A DNA stretch of 64,000 bases from Streptomyces sp. NBC_01304. GTDB taxonomy: Bacteria; Actinomycetota; Actinomycetes; Streptomycetales; Streptomycetaceae. The position numbers and the translations under genes are program-made. The notes under the pieces were generated by a model that was not told where the DNA came from, made no database searches, and saw only the letters and a program-made list of their open reading frames with translations. The stretch spans positions 496,001 to 560,000 of the forward strand of contig NZ_CP109055.1 in assembly GCF_035975855.1 (NCBI RefSeq), read 5' to 3'. Of this stretch, positions 52,353 through 60,499 are shown one piece after another; within the stretch, counting starts at the first letter, position 1, and each line of letters starts with the position of its first letter.

Positions 52353-53234
52353 ATGGCCTTGGCCTCTTCTCCCGACGTGGCACACCGCTTCGTCGACGTC
52401 GGCGGCACCCGTGTCTTCTATCGCGAAGCCGGTCCCGCGGATGCTCCCGTGCTGCTCCTGCTGCACGGATTCCCGTCCGCCTCCCACCAGTTCCGCCGGC
52501 TCATCGACGCACTCGGCGACCGGTTCCGGCTCGTGGCCCCGGACTATCCCGGGTTCGGGCACAGCGACGACCCCGACCGTTCCGTGTCCCCGTACTCCTT
52601 CGAGCGGATCACTGATGCCGTCGAAGGTTTCTGTCTCGCTCTCGGCCTTGACCGGTTCGTGGCCTACCTCTTCGATTACGGCGGGCCGGTCGGACTCCGG
52701 CTCGCCGCCCGGCATCCCGAATGGTTCGCCGGCCTGGTGATTCAGAATTCCAACGCGTACGACGAGGGCCTCAGCGAACTCGCCCGCGGGCTGGCGGACA
52801 ACCGGCCCGGTGTCGAGGGCGCGGCCGACCGGGTACGGGAGATCCTGGTCCTGCCCGTGACGCGCGGCCAGTACGAGGGCGGCGCCGGGGACCCCTCCGG
52901 GATCTCCCCGGACGGCTGGACACTCGACCAGCACTTCCTCGACCTGCCCGGACGCAAGGACATCCAGGTCGACCTCGCGCTGGACTACCACACCAATATC
53001 GAGCGGTATCCCCAGTGGCAGCAGTGGCTGCGCGAGAACCAGCCGCCGACGCTGGTCCTTTGGGGCCGCGGTGACGCGTTCTTCCCCGAGGCCGGCGCCC
53101 ACGCCTACGCCAAGGACCTGCCGGCCGCCGAGATCCACCTCTTCGACACCGGCCACTTCGCCCTCGAGGAAAAGCTCCCCGAAATCGCCCCACTCATCGC
53201 CGACTTCCTCGACCGGAACGGGAAAAGACCATGA
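52353..53234 (+). CDS. Alpha/beta hydrolase (haloalkane dehalogenase / epoxide hydrolase type)
   Basis: 293 residues. HGF-P oxyanion motif in LLLHGFPSASHQFRRL, nucleophile Asp in YLFDYGGPVGLRLA (Asp instead of Ser, as in dehalogenases and epoxide hydrolases), acid in LVLWGRGDAFFP and catalytic His in DTGHFALEE. The class hydrolyses C-halogen or epoxide bonds. AGGGA precedes ATG 52353, which is preferred to ATG 52338. Overlaps the flavodoxin gene by 4 bases. Controlled in all likelihood by the divergent LysR. Confidence 0.92.
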   Translation: MALASSPDVAHRFVDVGGTRVFYREAGPADAPVLLLLHGFPSASHQFRRLIDALGDRFRLVAPDYPGFGHSDDPDRSVSPYSFERITDAVEGFCLALGLDRFVAYLFDYGGPVGLRLAARHPEWFAGLVIQNSNAYDEGLSELARGLADNRPGVEGAADRVREILVLPVTRGQYEGGAGDPSGISPDGWTLDQHFLDLPGRKDIQVDLALDYHTNIERYPQWQQWLRENQPPTLVLWGRGDAFFPEAGAHAYAKDLPAAEIHLFDTGHFALEEKLPEIAPLIADFLDRNGKRP

Positions 53235-53824
53235 CCTCAGTCGTTATCGCCTACTTCAGCGGATTCGGCCACACCGCGCGATTCGCCGAGGCCGTACGGG
53301 ACGGCGCCGCCTCCGTTCCCGAAACCGAAGTCCACCTCGTCGCCGTCGACTCCGTCACGGACGAGCAATGGCTGCTGCTCGACGCCGCGGACGCCGTCGT
53401 CTTCGGTTCCCCGACCTATCTGGGCGATGTCGCCGCCAAGTTCAAGGCGTTCATGGAACAGACCAGCGGCCGCTGGAAGAACCAGCTGTGGGCGGACAAG
53501 CTCGCCGCGGGCTTCGTCAACTCGGGCGCCAAGTCCGGCGACAAACTGCACGCCCTCCAGACCCTGTCGCTGTTCGCCGCGCAGCACAGCATGCTCTGGG
53601 TCAGCCTCGGCCTGCTGCCCGGCTGGAACACCAGCCGGGCCTCCGAGTCCGACCTCAACCGGCTGGGGATGTGGCTGGGCGCTGCCGCCCAGTCCAACAC
53701 GGACGAGGGGCCGGAGGCTTCGCACCCCGCCGACCTGGCCACCGCACGACATCTGGGCCGCCGGGTCGCGGAACAGGCGGCTCGCACGGCGCACTCCCCC
53801 GCTGCCGTGCCCGCGTTGGTCTGA
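53231..53824 (+). CDS. WrbA-like NAD(P)H:quinone oxidoreductase (flavodoxin fold)
   Basis: 197 residues. FMN-binding loop YFSGFGHTARFAEAV, the PTYLGDVAAKFKAFMEQT motif and the NSGAKSGDKL region are typical of the WrbA/NQO family, which reduces quinones by two electrons and avoids semiquinone radicals. Translationally coupled to the hydrolase upstream (ATGA). The pair may detoxify an aromatic or quinone that the hydrolase helps to open or process; this is inference. Confidence 0.9.
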   Translation: MTSVVIAYFSGFGHTARFAEAVRDGAASVPETEVHLVAVDSVTDEQWLLLDAADAVVFGSPTYLGDVAAKFKAFMEQTSGRWKNQLWADKLAAGFVNSGAKSGDKLHALQTLSLFAAQHSMLWVSLGLLPGWNTSRASESDLNRLGMWLGAAAQSNTDEGPEASHPADLATARHLGRRVAEQAARTAHSPAAVPALV

Positions 53825-53839
53825 TACCCGTTCCCCTCC

Positions 53840-53871
53840 CTCGCCGCGTCCCGTCCCCCGGACGCGGCGAG
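53840..53871. terminator. Terminator between convergent flavodoxin and SnoaL genes
   Basis: CTCGCCGCGTCC (53840-53851), 8-base loop, GGACGCGGCGAG (53860-53871): perfect 12-bp stem between two convergent stop codons (53824 and 53878), so it can act in both directions. Confidence 0.8.
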
Positions 53872-53877
53872 GCCCTT

Positions 53878-54306
53878 CTAGTGGCCGGCGGGTGCGGGCG
53901 AGATCTGCCCAAAGAGGCTGATCAGGTCCGGGGCGACCCACTCCTCGGCGATCTTGTCGCCCTCGATGCGGTAGATCTCGATGCTCCGGTAGCTGACCTC
54001 CCGGCCCGTCGCCGCGATCCCCTGGAAGTCACCTCGATGCGTGCCGCGGAAGTGGACCCGCACCACGACCTTGTCGTCGACGCCGAACATGTCCTGGACC
54101 GTGATCTTCAGGTCGGGGAAGGCGTCCAGCATGGTCTGCGTCCCCAGCCGCCAGACCTCCCGGCCCAGCAGCGGGTCGGGTACGCCGGGGACGTTGGCGA
54201 TGAAGTCTTCTGTCAGCATCCCGGCTGCCGCTTCGAGGTCGCCGCTTTCGACCAGCTTGTACGCCGTACGCAGCAGGGCCTGGTTCATTTCCGTGGTGGT
54301 GTCCAT
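53878..54306 (-). CDS. SnoaL-like cyclase/isomerase-fold protein
   Basis: 142 residues, NTF2-like fold. LLRTAYKLVESGDLEAAAGM, the DFIANVPGVPDP pocket and the IEIYRIEGDKIAEEWVAPDL strand pair match SnoaL-type polyketide cyclases and related orphan ester cyclases. The catalytic Asp/His of true cyclases are not both obvious, so an enzymatic role is unproven. Follows a small ORF and the MFS gene on the same strand. Confidence 0.85.
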   Translation of the reverse strand: MDTTTEMNQALLRTAYKLVESGDLEAAAGMLTEDFIANVPGVPDPLLGREVWRLGTQTMLDAFPDLKITVQDMFGVDDKVVVRVHFRGTHRGDFQGIAATGREVSYRSIEIYRIEGDKIAEEWVAPDLISLFGQISPAPAGH

Positions 54307-54399
54307 CTCGGATTCCTCTCCAAAAGGGGGCGCCCGACGAGCGCGGTGATCGCTCCCGTCGGCATGGCTCCCAGTAGAAACCCTGCCGCTGCGTCAAGG

Positions 54400-54573
54400 T
54401 CAAAACGGACTCACACGGGCACAAGGGCATCGCGCATGCACTGCCGCCGCGCCGTCGTCCTCGTACCAAAGAGCGCCGCGCGGCGACAGGGCCAGGCTTG
54501 CCGCGAAGAAGGCGTCGCTCGCCGTACGAGCCATGGTGTGCAGGCGCCGAGCCAGGGTGACGATGCTGTTCAT
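54400..54573 (-). CDS. Small protein coupled to the MFS gene
   Basis: 57 residues, MNSIVTLARRLHTMARTASD to a tail with two Cys (ARCPCARVSPF). Its ATG overlaps the MFS stop (ATGA at 54570-54573), and third positions are strongly G/C. No known domain. Possibly a translationally coupled small regulator, or a short stray frame. Confidence 0.45.
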   Translation of the reverse strand: MNSIVTLARRLHTMARTASDAFFAASLALSPRGALWYEDDGAAAVHARCPCARVSPF

Positions 54574-55757
54574 CGAGTGGCTCCTACAAGGGTGGTCAGT
54601 TCCGCTGAGGGTGAGGGCTTGAGGATGCGCGCGGCCGCGACCGCGGCGATCGCGCAGAACGCGGTCGGCAGCAGCAGCGTCAGGTTGAGCGGAATCAGAT
54701 GAGTCAGCGGACCGATCACTGCCGGGCCCGCGAGCATGCCGAGGTAGCCGAGGCCCGCAACGCGGGAGACGTTGACGCCTGAGGCCGTGGGGTCGAAGTG
54801 ACCTGCCGCACTGAACAGTTGGGGGATGCAGCCGGACAGGCCCGCGCCCGCGACGGTCCAGCCGACCAGGGCCAGCGGGATGGTGGGGGCGAGCGCCGCG
54901 AGGGTCAGGCCGACGGCGCCGAGTGCGGAGCCATGGCGCAGGATCGCCGTGGCACCGAAGCGGCCGGCGAGCCGGTCGGTGAGCAGCCGGCCGACCGTCA
55001 TGGCCGTGGAGAAGGCGCCATAGGCGAAGGCGGCGGTGGCTGCCGGGGCGTCGAGGACGGTCTTGAGGTGGAGCACGCTCCAGTCGTTGGCGACGCCCTC
55101 ACAGAGCATGAGCATGAAAGCGAGTACGGCGAGGATCCAGATACGGGACGGGGTTTTGCCGCGCCGTGCCTCCGCAGCCGCAGTGGCCTGCGTCGGGGGC
55201 TCGTGCGGCAGCAGCCCCGGTATCGCCAGAGCCGCGATCACCAGACCCGTCACGGCGGTCGCCCCGAGGGTCGTGGCCGCACTCCAGTCGGCGCTCAGCG
55301 TCAGCGCCCCCACCAGCGCGGCGAGTACGCCGCCCACCGAGAACACCGCGTGGAAGGCCGACATCACCGGCCGCCCGTAGCCGCGCTCGACCTGCACGGC
55401 ATGGGTGTTCATGCTGACATCCAGGACTCCGTTGCCCAGTCCCAGGACCAGCAGGGCGCCGCCCAGCGTCCAGGCGTCGGTGGCGAGTGCGGGCAGGACC
55501 AGGGCGGCGCTGCACAGTGCGGCGCCCAGCGGGACGGCCTTGCGCGGACCGATCCGGTCGGCGAGCGGACCGGCAAGGCGCATCCCCACGAAGGCTCCGC
55601 TGCCCAGGAGCAGCAGGAGCCAGCCGAGCGTCGCGTGGGTGATGCCGGTGCGCTGTTCGACGACGGGTATGTGGACGATCCACATGCCCATGAGGAAGCC
55701 GTTGAGGACGAAGTAGGCGAAGGTCGCGCCCCGCCCGAGTCGCAGGGTTCGTTGCAT
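54570..55757 (-). CDS. MFS transporter, divergent from DeoR/HAD genes
   Basis: 395 residues, 12 TM helices. ATFAYFVLNGFLMGMWIVHIP (split) and GPLADRIGPRKAVPLG loop A are typical of the FucP/sugar-phosphate-like or DHA1 group. ATG 55757. Its start faces a DeoR gene 73 bases away with two inverted repeats between, so both are probably controlled by DeoR. The substrate may be a sugar, given the DeoR/HAD partners; this is inference. Confidence 0.88.
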   Translation of the reverse strand: MQRTLRLGRGATFAYFVLNGFLMGMWIVHIPVVEQRTGITHATLGWLLLLLGSGAFVGMRLAGPLADRIGPRKAVPLGAALCSAALVLPALATDAWTLGGALLVLGLGNGVLDVSMNTHAVQVERGYGRPVMSAFHAVFSVGGVLAALVGALTLSADWSAATTLGATAVTGLVIAALAIPGLLPHEPPTQATAAAEARRGKTPSRIWILAVLAFMLMLCEGVANDWSVLHLKTVLDAPAATAAFAYGAFSTAMTVGRLLTDRLAGRFGATAILRHGSALGAVGLTLAALAPTIPLALVGWTVAGAGLSGCIPQLFSAAGHFDPTASGVNVSRVAGLGYLGMLAGPAVIGPLTHLIPLNLTLLLPTAFCAIAAVAAARILKPSPSAELTTLVGATR

Positions 55758-55761
55758 GCAA

Positions 55762-55820
55762 ACGAACGTATCAAACAGATGTTGTGTTCGTAAGTTGCCT
55801 TTCGAACATGCTCGATGTTC
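55762..55820. promoter_or_regulatory. Two operator-like repeats between MFS and DeoR genes
   Basis: ACGAAC (55762-55767) with GTTCGT (55786-55791), and a tighter pair GAACAT (55804-55809) with ATGTTC (55815-55820), 5 bases apart. DeoR proteins often bind paired GAAC/GTTC-type words. Both lie in the divergent promoter space. Confidence 0.6.
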
Positions 55821-55829
55821 AATTGAGGC

Positions 55830-56594
55830 ATGAGTGGGATGAGTGCAGAGCGCCTGAGGCAGATCACCGAAGCCGTGCGCGAGCGCGGCAGCAGCAGCGT
55901 GGCCGAGCTCGCCGAGCTCACCGGGGCCTCCGAGATGACCATTCGGCGCGACCTCGAGGCGCTCGCGGAGCAAGGCGTCCTCGAGCGCTATCGCGGTGGC
56001 GCCCGGAGTCTGCTGCTACGGGGTGAAGAGCCGCCTTTCGCCCTGCGGGCGCAGGAAGGGCTCGAGGTGAAACGCCGGATTGCCGCCGAGGTGGCCGCGC
56101 TGATTGCGGACGGCGAGTCGGTCGTCCTGGACAGCGGGACGACCTGCCTGGAGGTGGCCCGGCTGCTCGTGAACCGCCGGCTGACCGTGATGCCGCTTTC
56201 GCTGCATGCCGCCAACGTCCTGACCGACGCACCTCAGTTGACGCTGCTGCTGCCCGGCGGCCAGCCCCGGCGCGGCGAACTCGCCCTGACCGGACCGCTG
56301 ACCGAGGCATCCCTGGCCGCGCTGCGTTTCGACACCGCGATCGTCGGCTGCTGCGGACTGACCGCCGGAGACGGTCTCACCGCGTACGACCTGGCCGACG
56401 CCGCCGTCAAGCGCGCCGCGATCGCCTCGTCCCGGCGCGTGATCGCGGTCGCCGAAGCCGCCAAGCTCAGCCGCACCGCACTCGCCCATGTCATCCCGGC
56501 CACCGCCCTGCACGCCGTGGTCACCGACGACAAAGCCCCCACCGACGCGACCGAGGCCCTGAGCGCCGCGGGCGTCACCGTACGAAAGGCTTGA
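55830..56594 (+). CDS. DeoR-family regulator
   Basis: 254 residues. Winged HTH at residues 5-60 (RLRQITEAVRERGSSSVAELAE, SEMTIRRDLEALAEQGVLER) and the DeoRC sugar-phosphate isomerase-like domain (VVLDSGTTCLEVARLL, AIVGCCGLTAGDGLTAYD, KLSRTALAHV). DeoR proteins respond to phosphorylated sugars. The HAD hydrolase gene starts 7 bases after its stop. Likely repressor of the divergent MFS gene and of its own operon. Confidence 0.92.
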   Translation: MSGMSAERLRQITEAVRERGSSSVAELAELTGASEMTIRRDLEALAEQGVLERYRGGARSLLLRGEEPPFALRAQEGLEVKRRIAAEVAALIADGESVVLDSGTTCLEVARLLVNRRLTVMPLSLHAANVLTDAPQLTLLLPGGQPRRGELALTGPLTEASLAALRFDTAIVGCCGLTAGDGLTAYDLADAAVKRAAIASSRRVIAVAEAAKLSRTALAHVIPATALHAVVTDDKAPTDATEALSAAGVTVRKA

Positions 56595-56601
56595 CCGCAC
56601 C

Positions 56602-57237
56602 ATGACGCACAGTCCCACCACCGAACCCGGCATCAGCACCGAACCCGTCCTGCTCTTCGACATGTTCGGTGTCATCGCCCGCCTTCAGTCCGAAGCCGGA
56701 AAGGTCCGGCTCGCAGAGACAGCCGGGATGGCGGAGGAGCCGTTCTGGTCGGCGTACTGGTCGCTCCGTCAGCCGTACGATCGCGGGGACGTCGGCGGCA
56801 GCGCGTACTGGCAGCGCGTGGCCGATGCTCTGGGCACGACCTTCCGCCCTGAACGGATCGCCGACCTCATCGAGGCCGATCTGGCCAGCTGGAGTGCGGT
56901 GGACGACGAAATGGTGGCACTCATCGAGCAGTTGGCCGCATCCGGCCGCCGCATCGCGCTCCTCTCCAACATCCCCGAGGAGCTGGCCTGCCGCTACGAA
57001 CAGCAGCACGCCTGGCTCAAGCACTTCGAGGTGTGCGCGTTCTCCTGCCGCATCGGCCACGCCAAGCCGGAACCGGGCGCCTACCGCTGGGCATGCGAGG
57101 CGCTCGCCACCGCACCCGAGCAGATCCTTTTCATCGACGATCGTACGGAGAACATCGAGGCGGCCCGTGCGGCCGGGCTGCAGGGCCGGCTCTTCACGAC
57201 GGCCGACGACCTCAAGACGGCTCTGGGCGTGGGCTGA
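56602..57237 (+). CDS. HAD-superfamily hydrolase
   Basis: 211 residues, HAD-IA type. Motif I is LLFDMFGVIA (nucleophile Asp, usual second Asp replaced by Phe-Gly), motif II LLSNIPEELA, motif III Lys in HAKPEPGAY, motif IV FIDDRTENIEAA. The change in motif I (DxF) suggests reduced general acid help and possibly an altered reaction. Operon with DeoR suggests dephosphorylation of a sugar phosphate. Confidence 0.88.
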   Translation: MTHSPTTEPGISTEPVLLFDMFGVIARLQSEAGKVRLAETAGMAEEPFWSAYWSLRQPYDRGDVGGSAYWQRVADALGTTFRPERIADLIEADLASWSAVDDEMVALIEQLAASGRRIALLSNIPEELACRYEQQHAWLKHFEVCAFSCRIGHAKPEPGAYRWACEALATAPEQILFIDDRTENIEAARAAGLQGRLFTTADDLKTALGVG

Positions 57238-57377
57238 ACACGCCTCTCACATGACCGAAACCGAGCCCCTCGATATGTCGTGCGACGCATTAACCTCACA
57301 GCACCATCACGGTTGCACGCTAGTGGCCCTCCGGTGGGGAGCCGGGGGAAAGACCGTGCTCTGACTGAGGGGGAAAA

Positions 57378-58499
57378 ATGAGGGGACAGGCGAACCGGCG
57401 TGCCATCAGACGTGTGCGGGCCGGCCTGAGTGCGGCGGTCGTGGTCTGCGCTGTCACGGCAGTGCTGCCGGGAACAGCCTCGGCCGCTCCCGTGACCGTC
57501 GCGGGCGTCGCGGGCGACAGTGGAGCCGGCGTCGAGCGGATCAGTGTCGCGAGCGACGGCACCCAGGGCGACGGCGACTCCACCGGCGGCACGATCACGA
57601 CCGACGGCCGGCGTATCGCCTTCTCGTCGTTGGCGCAGAACCTCACCCCCGACAACCCGGGGACATCGCAGAGAGTTTTCGTCCGCGACCGGCGGACGAG
57701 CCAGACCACGCTCATGCGCACCCTCACCCCGCCGATCCAGCGCCCGGTGATCAGCGGTGACGGGCAATACGTGGCCCTGTATGGGCTGTTGTTCAGAGAC
57801 ACGAAGTCCTTCCTGTCCCAGGTGAGCTCGGGAAGCACGATCGGCATCAACTGCTCGGGCCTCAGCTGCAGCCAGCCGTCGCTGAGCGCGGACGGCCGCT
57901 ACCTCGCCCAGGTCGCCACGTCAGGGCGACCGGCGACCCGGCAGCTCATCGAGGTTCGGGACTGGCAGGCCGACACCACGCAGACCGTCGCCGAGTTCGG
58001 CCACACCGCCACGTCCCGGCCGTCCATCAGCGGCGACGGCCGTTTCGTCGCCTACCAGGACGGCAAGGCGGAGGACGTCTTCGTGTGGGACCGGACCGAC
58101 GACACCTCCTTCGGTCCGATCGAGGGTCCGTCCACGGCGGCGACGGTCGTCCAGATCAGCAAGGACGGCAGCAAGGTCGTGTACCTCTCGGGCTCCGACA
58201 CATACGTCTTCGACGAGCGCGCGGAGAGCGCCCAACTGGTGCCGAACGTACGGGGCGTGGCCATCGATCCCACCGGCCGCTATCTGCTCTACGCCCCGAA
58301 CGACACGACCGGACCGTCGCTGATCCTGCGCGACCTACGGACGGGCACGGACGAGATCGTCTCGAACCAGCCCGCCACGGCCGGCACCGACGCGGTCAGC
58401 GCCGATGGGCGCGACGTGGTCTTCCAGTCCGCGGCCGACGACATCGTGCCCGGCGACACCAACGGCAAGTCGGACGTCTTCGTCCGCCGCTTCTACTGA
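57378..58499 (+). CDS. Secreted TolB-like beta-propeller protein
   Basis: 373 residues. Signal peptide (ANRRAIRRVRAGLSAAVVV then ASAAPVTV cleavage). WD40-like/TolB repeats: TDGRRIAFSSLAQNL, SGDGQYVALYG, SADGRYLAQV, SGDGRFVAYQD, SADGRDVVFQSAAD, with the calcium-type DTNGKSDVFVRR at the end. No catalytic motif. Probably an extracellular binding or stress-response protein. GAGGGGGAA precedes ATG 57378. Confidence 0.88.
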   Translation: MRGQANRRAIRRVRAGLSAAVVVCAVTAVLPGTASAAPVTVAGVAGDSGAGVERISVASDGTQGDGDSTGGTITTDGRRIAFSSLAQNLTPDNPGTSQRVFVRDRRTSQTTLMRTLTPPIQRPVISGDGQYVALYGLLFRDTKSFLSQVSSGSTIGINCSGLSCSQPSLSADGRYLAQVATSGRPATRQLIEVRDWQADTTQTVAEFGHTATSRPSISGDGRFVAYQDGKAEDVFVWDRTDDTSFGPIEGPSTAATVVQISKDGSKVVYLSGSDTYVFDERAESAQLVPNVRGVAIDPTGRYLLYAPNDTTGPSLILRDLRTGTDEIVSNQPATAGTDAVSADGRDVVFQSAADDIVPGDTNGKSDVFVRRFY

Positions 58500-58563
58500 T
58501 CGCTCACCCCTCACTGGGCAGTGAATCCTTCGGCGGCCGAAAATGGCTGACCGAAGGGTTGTT

Positions 58564-58615
58564 CTCGGGGAATTCCCCGAGGATCGGATCAGGGGTGCCT
58601 CGGGGAACTTCCCGA
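58564..58615. promoter_or_regulatory. Two related palindromes upstream of the serine hydrolase
   Basis: CTCGGGGAATTCCCCGAG (58564-58581) is a perfect 18-base palindrome; a variant CTCGGGGAACTTCCCGA follows at 58599-58615. The 35-base separation places them on nearly the same DNA face. They lie 36-88 bases before the ATG and look like a dual operator, though no regulator gene is adjacent. Confidence 0.6.
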
Positions 58616-58650
58616 TAGGCGCGGTGATCTTGCACTGACACGCTCGGCCC

Positions 58651-59772
58651 ATGACGAACTCACGTAACTCCAAAGCTCGTTGGGCTCTCACCACGGCAGC
58701 GGGTGCGGCGCTCGTCGCGGTGCTCGCGGGGTCGGGCCCGGCCGTGGCGGCCCAGGGGCCGGACCGTACGGAGGCGGCCTCGACGGCGCACCTTCATGAG
58801 CCCCTGGACCGGCCCGCACTGCTGGCCGCGCTCGCCGGGTTGCCGGACCGCACCGTGTCCGGCGGGCTGATCCGGCTGACCGGCCGCGACGGACGGTTCA
58901 CCAAGATCGCCGGGCCGTCCGTACCGCGTGCGGACGCGCACTTCAGGATCGGCAGCATGACCAAGCTCTTCACCTCGACCGTGGTTCTGCAGCTGGTCGC
59001 GGAGGGACGCTTCACCCTGGACGACACGGTGCAGGAGCTCGCGCCGGGGCTGATCCCGGCACGCTACCGCCCCATCACCATGGGCCAGTTGCTCAGCCAC
59101 ACCAGCGGTCTGCCCCAGCCCGAATGTGCCGTCGAGGGCGCGCCGGAGAAGGTGGTCGCCGCGGCACTGTCGTGCGGCAGCCAGTGGGAGCCGGGGACCG
59201 TCAGCCAGTACAACGGCATCAACTACTTCATCGCCGGCCTGGTCATCGAGAAGGTCACCGGCAACACGTACGGGGACGAGGTACGCGGCCGCATCCTGCG
59301 TCCGCTCGGGCTGCGGCACACCTTCGTACCCGCTGCGGGAGACCGCTCGATGCCGCAGCCGCACACTCGGGCCGCGATGGTGCGACCGGGCTCGGACGAG
59401 CTGACGGACACGTCCGAGGCCGATCCGTGGCCCTGGGCTGAGGGTGGAATGATCTCCAACGCCCCGGACCTGGAACGCTTCATCAAGGCCCTGTACTCCG
59501 GCCGGCTGCTGCCGCGCGCCCAGCAGAAGCAGCTGTTCACCGTCCCGGAAGTCGCCCATGTCAACGGCGCCGTCTTCACGCTGGGTGGCGTCCAGCGGAC
59601 CGAGCTGCCGGACGGCACGGTCGTCTGGGGCAAGACCGGCTCGTACTCCGGCTACACCGGCGGGGTCTTCGCGACCCGCGATCTGCGCCGCGTGCTCGTC
59701 TACTCGCTCAATCCGACGGGGCGGGCACCGGAGCTGCCCTATGTCATGCGGATCGCTCAGGCCGCGTTCTGA
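58651..59772 (+). CDS. Secreted serine hydrolase, beta-lactamase/DD-peptidase class C fold
   Basis: 373 residues. Signal peptide (ARWALTTAAGAALVAVLAG, cleavage near AVAAQG). SxxK motif is IGSMTK with Ser102 and Lys105; KTG motif is VWGKTGSYSG. The second motif reads YNGIN at Tyr187, so the usual YxN has lost its Asn (Gly189), although Tyr187 is present. It probably cleaves D-Ala-type or other amide/ester substrates outside the cell; resistance is not implied. ATG 58651. Confidence 0.88.
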   Translation: MTNSRNSKARWALTTAAGAALVAVLAGSGPAVAAQGPDRTEAASTAHLHEPLDRPALLAALAGLPDRTVSGGLIRLTGRDGRFTKIAGPSVPRADAHFRIGSMTKLFTSTVVLQLVAEGRFTLDDTVQELAPGLIPARYRPITMGQLLSHTSGLPQPECAVEGAPEKVVAAALSCGSQWEPGTVSQYNGINYFIAGLVIEKVTGNTYGDEVRGRILRPLGLRHTFVPAAGDRSMPQPHTRAAMVRPGSDELTDTSEADPWPWAEGGMISNAPDLERFIKALYSGRLLPRAQQKQLFTVPEVAHVNGAVFTLGGVQRTELPDGTVVWGKTGSYSGYTGGVFATRDLRRVLVYSLNPTGRAPELPYVMRIAQAAF

Positions 59773-59950
59773 CCGGGCGGGTTCCGGCGGGCCATGGCGA
59801 GACCGGTCGTCGACCTCGTCGCGGGCCGAGACCATGCACACGGGCAGCGCGTCCGACCCAGCGCGCGCTCACCGTCCTCGGCCTCGACACCGCTGTCGTG
59901 GGAGTTGTCGATCTGATCGGTGACGACACCAACCCAATGCAGGGTGGCGC

Positions 59951-60469
59951 TCAGCGAATGCCGTTCTTGACCAGCTGGCTCAGCAGAGCGTCCACCAGTG
60001 GAGGCTTCACGCCCAGCGCCAGGAACACCAGGGGCCTGAGTCCGTGCCGTGCGATCCCGACTCGGTGGAAGGTCATGAAGACCGACGCGCCGCTGAGCCG
60101 GTTGAGCTCGGTCACCTCGCTCCACGCCACCGCGTCCTGCACGCCGCCGAACAAGTTGGTGACGACCAGGCCGTCCGTGTAGAGGTAGCACCGCCTGAGT
60201 CCGAACCTGGCGGACATACGACGCCATGCCAGCATGAGGCCGAACAGGACGAGTACCACCGCTGTCATGACGGCGCCCTTGGTGAACGCCGCCGGGGGCG
60301 TGATGGCCACCAGGCAGACGATGATGACGACGTACAGCACCAAGCCGACCCGCCGCGCCATCTGCGCCAGGCCGCCTGCCACGCCCGCGACGGGATAACT
60401 GCCGAGCTTCGCGCCGAGGCCGAGGCCGTCCATGCCCTGCCGCATGATGAATCGTCTCCTCCGGAACAT
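59951..60469 (-). CDS. Membrane protein of unknown function
   Basis: 172 residues. Two TM helices (VGLVLYVVIIVCLVAITPPAA and GAVMTAVVLVLFGLML) near the centre, then a cytoplasmic PH-like beta region (LYTDGLVVTNLFGGVQDAVAW and VFMTFHRVGIARHG). The pattern matches small Streptomyces membrane proteins with a C-terminal bPH-like domain. Function unknown. Confidence 0.65.
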   Translation of the reverse strand: MFRRRRFIMRQGMDGLGLGAKLGSYPVAGVAGGLAQMARRVGLVLYVVIIVCLVAITPPAAFTKGAVMTAVVLVLFGLMLAWRRMSARFGLRRCYLYTDGLVVTNLFGGVQDAVAWSEVTELNRLSGASVFMTFHRVGIARHGLRPLVFLALGVKPPLVDALLSQLVKNGIR

Positions 60470-60499
60470 TCAATGGGCGGAGAGGGAGTCCCCGCCGTT

